This document shows, one piece after another, positions 6,310 through 12,380 of a stretch of 12,380 bases of DNA (position 1 is its first letter; each line of letters begins with the position of its first letter). The notes under the pieces are model-generated. The model did no database searches and was not told the DNA's origin. It was given only the letters and a program-made list of their open reading frames with translations. A program made the position numbers and the translations under genes. This DNA is from Candidatus Eiseniibacteriota bacterium. GTDB taxonomy: Bacteria > Arandabacterota > Arandabacteria > JAGLYR01. Location of the stretch: NCBI GenBank assembly GCA_023132135.1, contig JAGLYR010000156.1, forward strand, positions 1-12,380. Direction: 5' to 3'.

Positions 6310-7406
6310 ACAAACCTCTTCGAGTCCTTCAGATCACGGCTGCGGGCGATACCGCGGGAGCTACCCAGTCCATCATCAATCTGACCCTCGGGTTGCGGGA
6401 GCGAGGTCACTCCGTGTGGATGGCCGCGCGGCCAGAAAGCCTGATCCATCGATTCATGGAGGAGGAAGGCGTGCCCACGTTCCCGGTCGTCTTTCGCGGG
6501 GGCCTGGATCTGAAGACTGCAAGGCGCATCGCAGCGTTCACGCGTGAGCATCGGATCGACGTCGTCAATTCCCACGCATCCCGCGATCGGCATGTCACCA
6601 TCTATGCAAGGAAGCTCTTCCGGATGCCCGCGAAGCTCATTCACACCCGTCGGAACGTGCCCCTCATGAGTGGAGGCTGGTTCCAGGGACGGTTCTACGG
6701 GTGGGGGGCCGACCGGCTGATTGCGGTGAGCAAGGCCGTGAAGGATGCTCTGGTGGCCAGCGGAGTGCCGGATCGCAGTGTATCCGTCGTAAGAAACGGC
6801 ATTGTCCTGTCCAACTACGGAGATGTTCCGGAAGAGAAGGTCCACGGGCTGAGAGAGGATCTGGGGCTCGCAGGCGACGATCCTGTGATCGGAGTGGTTT
6901 CTCGTCTCAAGGATCACCATATTCTTCTACGGGCCCTTGCGGATCTCGATCCCTCTATAAAGGTCATTTTCCTGGGCGTGCGGCGGAACGACGCGTTGGA
7001 ACGCCTGACGGAGGAACTGGGACTCGGAAACAAGATCTTCTACCTCTCGTTTCGGGATGAGATTCTCCCGTACTTCGCGTTGTTCACCATCTCCGTTCTG
7101 CCATCGACCATTGAAGGGTTCTCGCGATCCATCCTTGAGTCCATGGCGATGGGGGTGCCCGTCGTCGCTTCCGATGCGGGGGGCAACAGAGAGGCCATCG
7201 AGCATGGCAGGACCGGTTTCCTGTTCGCTCCCGAGGATCACCATGCCCTGGCCGGATACATCCGCCGGCTCCTGGAGGATGTGGAGCTGAGGAAGGCGTT
7301 CGCTGCCCGGGGGCGCGAGTGTGTCCGCCGGTTCGATGTGGCGCGTACCGTGGAACGGGCGGAGGTCGTGTACTACGACGTACTGGGTGGAGGAAGGGAT
7401 GCCTGA
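6306..7406 (+). CDS. Glycosyltransferase family 4
   Basis: This 366-residue GT-B retaining transferase would use a nucleotide sugar in cell-surface glycan assembly. The N-terminal domain begins RVLQITAAGDTAGATQSIINL, and the acceptor-side domain includes LIAVSKAVKDAL and VVRNGI. The C-terminal donor domain has the E-x7-E motif at E270 and E278 (EGFSRSILE), followed by MGVPVVASDAGGNREAI and GRTGFLF. One oddity is the usual G-R-L-x3-K-G loop: here it reads SRLKDHHILL (199-208), about three residues shorter, with R200 and K202 close together. The start is GTG at 6306-6308 in the overlap GTGA with the preceding stop. The GGAGGAGG at 6285-6292 lies inside the upstream gene, which suggests translational coupling. 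The donor sugar is not predictable. Confidence 0.92.
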   Translation: MNKPLRVLQITAAGDTAGATQSIINLTLGLRERGHSVWMAARPESLIHRFMEEEGVPTFPVVFRGGLDLKTARRIAAFTREHRIDVVNSHASRDRHVTIYARKLFRMPAKLIHTRRNVPLMSGGWFQGRFYGWGADRLIAVSKAVKDALVASGVPDRSVSVVRNGIVLSNYGDVPEEKVHGLREDLGLAGDDPVIGVVSRLKDHHILLRALADLDPSIKVIFLGVRRNDALERLTEELGLGNKIFYLSFRDEILPYFALFTISVLPSTIEGFSRSILESMAMGVPVVASDAGGNREAIEHGRTGFLFAPEDHHALAGYIRRLLEDVELRKAFAARGRECVRRFDVARTVERAEVVYYDVLGGGRDA

Positions 7407-8607
7407 CGGCCGCTCTGGTGCAAGCGATCTGCTGCTGCGTGTGGCCCTCTACGGTTTTGTGATAGGGTGCTTCCAGGGAATCGCCATCACCCAGAGCGCC
7501 CTCATTCTGGGATTGCTGGTCTGGGCCATAGCGGCTGGAGGGAAGGGTCTGTGGGGGAGAGCGGGGCCGGGATTCGTGACTCCCGTGGACATAGCGTTCA
7601 TCCTCTGGCTGGGCTCGGGGATCATCTCCACCGTGTTCGCCGTGGATCCTCTGGCCAGCCTCGACAAGCTTCGGAAGATCTTCATGGTGGGAATCGTCTA
7701 CCTCTTCGCTTTCAATGTGAAGAGCGTGACCCGCCTGGACAGGGTGGTCTTTGCATTCCTTCTTTCGGCTTCTGTCGCTTCGGTGGTCGGCATCCTGGAC
7801 TACGCAGGTCACCCCATCGGGGTCGACGGCCGGACGCGAGGAACCATGGGTCACTACATGACCATGGGTGGCCTGCTGCTGTTTGCCGCCAGCGTATCGG
7901 TGTCACTGGCGCTTTTTGCCGGAGCAAGGGGATGGAGGGCGGCATTCCTGTGGTTTGCCGCCGTGTCGTCCACGGCCTGTCTTGCCGTGACCTTTACCCG
8001 GAGTGCGTGGATTGGTTTCGTGGCCGCACTGGTCACCATCTTCGCATACAAACGACGCGCTCTTCTGGCGGCGCTGCCGGCGGTTCTCATTGTTTTCTAT
8101 CTCGCGGCGCCCCCGGGTTTCCGGGAGCGGATTCACAGCATCTTCGATCCCGGCCATCCGAACAATATCGAGCGCACCTACCTGTGGAAGGCAGGACTCG
8201 AGATTTTCCGCGATCACCCGCTGGTGGGCGTCGGCCTTATGGACCAGAGCACGCTGTATGAGCAGTACCGATCGCCCGAGGCCCGGGAGACCCACGGTCA
8301 TTTCCACAACATCTTCGTCCAGGTGGCCTCGGCCCGGGGCGTCGTGGGTCTGGCTGCCTTCGCATACCTGCTCTGGGCCATGGGCGCGGCGATTCATGGT
8401 GGGCTTCGTTCGGCGCGGTCCATCTCTCCCTTCGCCGAAGCGCTGGCCGTCGGCGCATTCGGCGCCTATCTGGGATTCATCCTGAGCGGGCTCTTTGAGT
8501 GGAACTTCGGAGACTCGGAGGTGATCATGGTGGTTTACTTCCTTGTGGGGATTGGGATTGCCCTGACCCGTCTCAACGAATGTGCCAGATCAGACCCGCG
8601 TGGATGA
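7399..8607 (+). CDS. O-antigen ligase/polymerase-like membrane protein (Wzy_C/WaaL family)
   Basis: The 402-residue polytopic inner-membrane protein has roughly ten hydrophobic segments, starting at LLLRVALYGFVIGCF and ending at VIMVVYFLVGIGIAL. It would ligate a lipid-linked glycan to lipid A-core, or polymerise repeat units, on the periplasmic side. Supporting family features are RGTMGHYMTMGGLLL in the middle, FTRSAWIGFV before a membrane segment, and the periplasmic loop ending THGHFHNIFVQ (H299, H301, H303, N304) followed by ARGVVGL. The WaaL/Wzy families share these elements, so ligase versus polymerase is undecided. ATG 7399 is preceded by GGAGG at 5 bases and overlaps the glycosyltransferase stop by 8 bases. 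A longer frame from 7321 is rejected. Its 3' end overlaps the next gene, on the opposite strand, by 35 bases. Confidence 0.88.
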   Translation: MPDGRSGASDLLLRVALYGFVIGCFQGIAITQSALILGLLVWAIAAGGKGLWGRAGPGFVTPVDIAFILWLGSGIISTVFAVDPLASLDKLRKIFMVGIVYLFAFNVKSVTRLDRVVFAFLLSASVASVVGILDYAGHPIGVDGRTRGTMGHYMTMGGLLLFAASVSVSLALFAGARGWRAAFLWFAAVSSTACLAVTFTRSAWIGFVAALVTIFAYKRRALLAALPAVLIVFYLAAPPGFRERIHSIFDPGHPNNIERTYLWKAGLEIFRDHPLVGVGLMDQSTLYEQYRSPEARETHGHFHNIFVQVASARGVVGLAAFAYLLWAMGAAIHGGLRSARSISPFAEALAVGAFGAYLGFILSGLFEWNFGDSEVIMVVYFLVGIGIALTRLNECARSDPRG

Positions 8608-9226
8608 TGAACTCGTTGGCGTCTGTCTCAAAGGTCTTGCTCTCGGTTTCGATATCGGTCTCCACCTTGGTCTTGACAGCGTTCCTTACAGTCCCGTAGG
8701 AAACCCCGAAGTCGATGCCCAACCCGTGCGGGCGGTGGCGCCTCACGAAACGGGTGATCACAAAGCCGGCGTCCACCTTCCAGCCGAACTCCGTGTCGGT
8801 CGAGCTCCGGTGATGGTAGATGGTCACCCGATCCACAGAGCGGAACAGATAGAAGCCCGCCATCGGGGCGACATACAACCGGAGGGACCGTGAACGGGGT
8901 GAGCTCAGCTCGAAGCCGCCCTGGATGCGGATGGATTCATGCCGGGTGATGACGCCCGCCGGCTTACCGCCGATCTCCACAACATGCTCGTCCTCTCCGT
9001 AGAACAGGATCTCAAAATCCCCCCGCAACCTGGCGAGGGACAATCCGATGGGTCTCAGGAACTTGATGCCGATCCCGCCGCCGGTCCCCGAGATGTTGGC
9101 GAAGTCTTCCTGGGGAAGATCGATGAGGAAGGCAACCCCGATGTCGTACCGCGGATCGGACTCGCTGGCGAGGACGGGGGATGCCAAGGTGATGGTGACG
9201 GCAAGAATCACGATGGCAAGTCGCAC
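8573..9226 (-). CDS. Exported outer-membrane beta-barrel-like protein, unknown function
   Basis: The 217-residue protein has a clean signal peptide (MRLAIVILAVTITLASPVLA, then SES). The mature part has alternating hydrophobic/polar stretches typical of small outer-membrane barrels: DIGVAFLIDLP, GGIGIKFLRPIGLSLARLRGD, LRLYVAPMAGFYLF, GWKVDAGFVITRF, GLGIDFGVSYG. It ends with a strand closing in HIR rather than the classic terminal Phe. I do not recognise a specific family; an OmpA/OmpW-like or porin-family fold is the best guess. GTG 9226-9224 is chosen because GGAGG lies 7 bases upstream and the signal peptide then starts directly. The longer frame from GTG 9271 would put 15 extra residues before it and run over the leader. 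The gene diverges from the M1 peptidase and overlaps the ligase gene tail to tail. Confidence 0.8.
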   Translation of the reverse strand: MRLAIVILAVTITLASPVLASESDPRYDIGVAFLIDLPQEDFANISGTGGGIGIKFLRPIGLSLARLRGDFEILFYGEDEHVVEIGGKPAGVITRHESIRIQGGFELSSPRSRSLRLYVAPMAGFYLFRSVDRVTIYHHRSSTDTEFGWKVDAGFVITRFVRRHRPHGLGIDFGVSYGTVRNAVKTKVETDIETESKTFETDANEFIIHAGLIWHIR

Positions 9227-9248
9227 GGCGCGACCTCCGGAGTCGGGT

Positions 9249-9315
9249 GACAGGTCAAGGAACGTAGCCACTACTGTCTATGGCTATTGTAACTGCAATT
9301 GGGGAAAGGTCAAGG
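9249..9315. repeat. Pair of 12-base direct repeats around the barrel-gene promoter
   Basis: GACAGGTCAAGG (9249-9260) and GAAAGGTCAAGG (9304-9315) differ at one position and lie 55 bases apart. The right copy overlaps the -35 box, and the left copy falls in the leader. They could be paired operator sites or a chance duplication. Confidence 0.35.
9286..9313 (-). promoter_or_regulatory. Sigma70-type promoter for the barrel-like protein
   Basis: On the minus strand, TTGACC (9313-9308, 5/6 match) and TACAAT (9291-9286, 5/6 match) are 16 bases apart. The expected transcription start near 9279 gives a leader of about 53 bases before GTG 9226. This is among the best promoter matches in the window. 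Confidence 0.65.
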
Positions 9316-9320
9316 ACCAG

Positions 9321-9367
9321 CCCGTATTTCTCATCAGCGGCTTCCGGTCGCTGGTGAGAAACACGGG
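9321..9367. repeat. 47-base near-perfect palindrome in the divergent spacer
   Basis: CCCGTATTTCTCATCAGCG (9321-9339) pairs with CGCTGGTGAGAAACACGGG (9349-9367) over 19 positions, with one A/C mismatch and one G-T pair, around a 9-base loop. It starts 7 bases behind the -35 box of the barrel gene and ends 44 bases before the -35 box of the M1 gene. No T-run follows. It could be a REP/MITE-like mobile palindrome or a shared regulatory site. Confidence 0.85.
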
Positions 9368-9411
9368 GTAGCCGTCATCGTGAGTCGGGGCAGTGCTCTC
9401 GGCCGCTTGGG

Positions 9412-9440
9412 TTGCGAAATAACAGGATTTGTGGTAAAAT
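9412..9440 (+). promoter_or_regulatory. Sigma70-type promoter with extended -10 for the M1 peptidase gene
   Basis: TTGCGA (9412-9417, 4/6 match) and TAAAAT (9435-9440, 5/6 match) are exactly 17 bases apart. TGG directly precedes the -10, giving an extended -10 TGn element. A start near 9447 leaves an 84-base leader before ATG 9531. Confidence 0.6.
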
Positions 9441-9530
9441 GTATGGTTAGCGCCCGGCCTCGGCACCATGCGTGACGTCTCGATGTGCGGCTGGGTCTTG
9501 TTGTGGGTAGACCAGAGCAAGGAGTTCTTC

Positions 9531-12263
9531 ATGATGAGAAGCATGGTTGCTGCTATTAGTCCGTGGAATATGAGATGGGCCCTGATCGGGTGTTTTGCCG
9601 TATCGTGGATACTCGCTTCCGCAACGGGGACGTGGGGGCAGCCGAAAGGCCCGGGGGACATCTCGGAGCAACTGGCGAAGGCGAAGGCGGAGTGGTTCGC
9701 GCGGGTCCAGACGAGGGCGACGGAACCCACGCCCAATCAGGAGAACTACGACGCGAAGTATTACTTCCTGGATCTGGACATCGACCCCGTCTCCGAGGTG
9801 GTTTCGGGCACGGTGAGAATGGATGCAGAGGTTGTGATGGGTCCACTGACCACGGCCGACGTTGATCTATACGACAACCTGACCGTGGACGGGGTCACCT
9901 CGGGGGGAAGCGCGGCGGCCTTCTCGCACTCCGACGACATCCTGACTGTGACTCTCGATCGCAGCTACGCGGCGGGGGAGACCTTCATTCTGGAGATCAC
10001 TTATCACGGCACTCCATCGGCCTCGGCCGGAGCGTTTGCCTTTGCGAGCTACGGTGGTGAGGACATGATCTGGAGTCTCAGCGAACCTTTCGGCGCCCGC
10101 ACCTGGTGGCCGTGCAAGGATTACCCGCTGGACAAGCCTGACTCGGCGGATATCTGGATCACCGTTCCGGACAACCTGATCGTGGCTTCCAACGGAACGC
10201 TGCGCGCGACCATTGATAACGGCGGTACGATGACGTACCAGTGGCATGAACAGTATCCCATCGCGACGTACCTCGTCTCCGTGGCAATCCATCCCTACAC
10301 CGTTTTCTCGGATTGGTATCACTACACGCGCGATGACTCTATGGAGATCCAGTTCTTCGTTTTCCCCGCTCACTACGCCGCCGTCCAGGAGAACTACGCC
10401 AAGGTGAAAGACATGATCGGCGTCTACGCCGGTCTGTTCGGCGAGTATCCCTTCATTGAGGAGAAGTACGGTCATGCCGAGTTCACCTGGGGCGGGGGAA
10501 TGGAGCACCAGACGATCACGAGCCTAGGAGGCTACGGGGAATACCTCATCGTCCATGAGCTGGCCCACATGTGGTGGGGCGACATGATCACATGCGACAA
10601 CTTCCACGACATCTGGCTCAACGAGGGATTCGCCGTTTACTCGGAGGCTCTCTGGGCGGAGGACCAGTACGGCTGGGACGAGTACCAGAACCAGATGGCG
10701 TACGCCAAGTACTTCGGGGGCGGCACGATCTACGTGCCGGACCTGTCCGACTGGGGCCGGATTTTCGATTTCAACCTGACGTACAACAAGGCTTCGTGGG
10801 TGCCTCACATGCTCAGGGGAATCGTGGGGGACTCGACGTTCTTCGAGATTCTCCGTACGTACTATGGGAGCCAGTACCAGTACGGATCGGCGACCACCGA
10901 GCAGTTCCGGGATGTCTGCGAACAGGTAACCGGCCGTGAGTTCGACCGTTTCTTCCAGCAGTGGATCTACGAGGAAGGCTTCCCCGTTTACCGGGCCTAT
11001 TGGGACTACCAGCCTGCGCGGGACGGCTATGAGATCTCGCTTGGGATCGACCAGCTCCAGACGAATGTGGTCTTTCAGATGCCGATTCAGGTTACGGTGA
11101 CCACGGTCATGGGCGAGACCACCCTGGTGGTCGAGGATTCGCTTGCCACGCAGCAGTTCACTCTGGTGGTGGACGATGAGCCCGTGGGCCTGGAGCTGGA
11201 CCGGGACGAGTGGATCCTGCGGATGATTGCAACGGAGATTGCCGACGCAACGTTTGATCGGGGCATCCTGGTGGTGAACGGTGTCCACTGGTCCACCTAC
11301 GACACGCAGATCACGTCCGCCTATGAGGACAGCGTGTTCTGGGGTTCACTCCCCATCAGCTTCTGGGATGTCTTTGACGAGCCCGGCGGCGGCTACCCGT
11401 CCAACCTGCCTCCGCCTCTGGGACACGGGACGGTGCCGGCCGATACGATCAAGCAGTTCTCTGCGATCGTCTGGGTGGGGAACAACTACGGCGGCGATCT
11501 TACGAATTGGTACGAAACGCCGATTCTCAGCTACCTCGAGGCCGGGGGGAACGTTCTCCTGATGACCCGGATGGGGCAGAGCTTCATCTATGACGCGCTG
11601 AGATCGTACCTGGGAATTCAGTGGGCCGAGGAGATGCAGAACACTACCCGGAGAGCCACGGCCGTCTATCCGGGCCTCGTGGACATGCCCAAGATCGACA
11701 CCCAGTCCTACAACGCGGTCTTCGACACATCGTCAGTGGAGGAAGAGAGCACGGTGCTCTTTGTCCAGAACAACATCTTCGATGTGCCGCGCGGCCTTGG
11801 AGTCTGGCGGGAGCCGGTGGATGGAGGAACGCAGCGGGAGAGCGGGGCCCAGTTCGTCTTCATCTCGGGCCGGCCGTACCGGTATGACCATAACGGTATG
11901 CGGTCCAATGCAGAGTTCATCCTCCGGGAATTCTTCGGAGAACCGTACGGCACCACCGCTGTTGCCGGCGACCCGGTGCGGGAGGGACGGTTGGAGCTGT
12001 CCCAGAATTTCCCGAACCCCTTCAACCCCGTTACGACCATCCGCTTCCGGTTGCCGGCCAAGCTGGATGTTCATCTGACGGTCTATGACGTTCAGGGGCG
12101 GGAGGTGGCCAGGTTGGTAGATGGCCCTGTGGACGCGGGCCGACACTCGGTGAGCTGGGCAGGTGTGGACAACCAGGGCGATGGGGTGGCCTCGGGCGTG
12201 TACTGGTACCGGCTGGAAGCGGCGGACCAGGTTTTGACGAGGCGGATGGTGATGCTTAAATAA
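9531..12263 (+). CDS. Secreted M1-family zinc aminopeptidase with GATase-like domain and C-terminal sorting-type Ig module
   Basis: The 910-residue exported enzyme should remove N-terminal residues from peptides outside the inner membrane. The signal region ends near residue 38 (hydrophobic WALIGCFAVSWILASA). The M1 domain spans about 60-570: substrate-binding GGMEHQT (322-328, the GAMEN position), zinc motif H342-E-L-A-H346 with third ligand E365 in NEGFA, and likely catalytic Tyr Y418 in TYNKASW. Residues 578-808 resemble a class I glutamine-amidotransferase-like fold (GILVVNGVH, SAIVWVGNNYGG, YLEAGGNVLLMTR) without the usual Cys nucleophile. Residues 821-910 begin LSQNFPNPFNPVTTIRF and end VLTRRMVMLK, the FlgD-Ig/type IX sorting-like tail of FCB bacteria. 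ATG 9531 follows AAGGAG by 6 bases; a longer frame from 9468 is rejected. Surface attachment or type IX export is inferred. Confidence 0.93.
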   Translation: MMRSMVAAISPWNMRWALIGCFAVSWILASATGTWGQPKGPGDISEQLAKAKAEWFARVQTRATEPTPNQENYDAKYYFLDLDIDPVSEVVSGTVRMDAEVVMGPLTTADVDLYDNLTVDGVTSGGSAAAFSHSDDILTVTLDRSYAAGETFILEITYHGTPSASAGAFAFASYGGEDMIWSLSEPFGARTWWPCKDYPLDKPDSADIWITVPDNLIVASNGTLRATIDNGGTMTYQWHEQYPIATYLVSVAIHPYTVFSDWYHYTRDDSMEIQFFVFPAHYAAVQENYAKVKDMIGVYAGLFGEYPFIEEKYGHAEFTWGGGMEHQTITSLGGYGEYLIVHELAHMWWGDMITCDNFHDIWLNEGFAVYSEALWAEDQYGWDEYQNQMAYAKYFGGGTIYVPDLSDWGRIFDFNLTYNKASWVPHMLRGIVGDSTFFEILRTYYGSQYQYGSATTEQFRDVCEQVTGREFDRFFQQWIYEEGFPVYRAYWDYQPARDGYEISLGIDQLQTNVVFQMPIQVTVTTVMGETTLVVEDSLATQQFTLVVDDEPVGLELDRDEWILRMIATEIADATFDRGILVVNGVHWSTYDTQITSAYEDSVFWGSLPISFWDVFDEPGGGYPSNLPPPLGHGTVPADTIKQFSAIVWVGNNYGGDLTNWYETPILSYLEAGGNVLLMTRMGQSFIYDALRSYLGIQWAEEMQNTTRRATAVYPGLVDMPKIDTQSYNAVFDTSSVEEESTVLFVQNNIFDVPRGLGVWREPVDGGTQRESGAQFVFISGRPYRYDHNGMRSNAEFILREFFGEPYGTTAVAGDPVREGRLELSQNFPNPFNPVTTIRFRLPAKLDVHLTVYDVQGREVARLVDGPVDAGRHSVSWAGVDNQGDGVASGVYWYRLEAADQVLTRRMVMLK

Positions 12264-12265
12264 CA

Positions 12266-12321
12266 GGAACCGGTGCTACGTGCTTCGTGCTCCGTGCTCC
12301 GTGCAAGGATAAGGGCATTGG
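12266..12321 (+). repeat. GTGCTYC heptamer element with conserved tail, copy 2
   Basis: GGAACCG is followed by four 7-base units (GTGCTAC, GTGCTTC, GTGCTCC, GTGCTCC) and the tail GTGCAAGGATAAGGGCATTG. It begins 3 bases after the M1 peptidase stop codon. The 1395-1429 copy has the same flanks but only one unit. Confidence 0.8.
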
Positions 12322-12364
12322 GGGGAAACGGAACGACAACGCCCAACGCTTTCGCTCCCGTCGT

Positions 12365-12380
12365 CCCCGCGAACGCGGGG
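12365..12380. repeat. GC-rich hairpin at the right window edge
   Basis: CCCCGCG and CGCGGGG form a perfect 7-bp inverted repeat around AA, running to the last base. It resembles the short REP-type palindromes scattered in many bacterial genomes. It may also act as a terminator stem for the M1 gene, but any T-run would lie outside the window. Confidence 0.5.

Noticed and set aside
7321-7398. N-terminal extension of the O-antigen ligase frame
   Set aside because: It lies fully inside the preceding glycosyltransferase gene, is not hydrophobic, and ATG 7399 has a far better ribosome binding site.
9327-9361. Palindrome as an intrinsic terminator
   Set aside because: There is no T-run on either side, and both flanking genes are transcribed away from it, so no transcript would need to end there.
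9468-9530. Longer N-terminus for the M1 peptidase
   Set aside because: It has no ribosome binding site and would bury the signal peptide behind 21 residues. ATG 9531 follows AAGGAG at 6 bases.

Overview
This GC-rich window carries seven protein-coding genes, one of them cut by the left edge. They look chromosomal and come from a Gram-negative bacterium. The best taxonomic clue is the C-terminus of the last gene, an Asn-Pro-Phe-Asn-Pro type FlgD-Ig/type-IX-sorting-like module. That module is typical of the FCB superphylum and its uncultured relatives (for example Eisenbacteria- or Latescibacterota-like lineages). This placement is inferred from family knowledge only; no marker gene is present. 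I saw no rRNA, tRNA, CRISPR array, transposase or phage gene.

Left part, minus strand (1-3960). The N-terminal 416 residues of a membrane-bound ion-pumping pyrophosphatase (hppA) run off the left edge. A repeat-filled spacer of about 410 bases follows, then a secreted S9 (DPP IV/prolyl oligopeptidase-like) serine peptidase that starts at TTG.

Centre, plus strand (4144-8607). Four genes form a tight surface-polysaccharide operon: a SDR-type nucleotide-sugar epimerase, a family 9 (heptosyltransferase-like) glycosyltransferase, a family 4 glycosyltransferase, and an O-antigen ligase/polymerase-like membrane protein. The last three overlap by 4 and 8 bases, which suggests translational coupling. 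Together they would make an activated sugar, add sugars to a lipid-linked or LPS-core acceptor, and ligate or polymerise the glycan.

Right part (8573-12380). A small exported beta-barrel-like protein on the minus strand overlaps the ligase gene tail to tail. It diverges from a large secreted M1 metallo-aminopeptidase, whose C-terminus carries a glutamine-amidotransferase-like domain and a sorting-type Ig module. The 300-base divergent spacer holds two good sigma70-type promoters with a 47-base near-palindrome between them.

The most unusual non-coding signal is a family of intergenic elements. Each is a run of tandem heptamers (TAGTCCC-type or GTGCTCC-type) followed by the same short conserved tail. 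Four copies lie in three spacers, along with a second dispersed 20-base repeat. I found no defence, toxin-antitoxin or otherwise evidently new multi-gene system.
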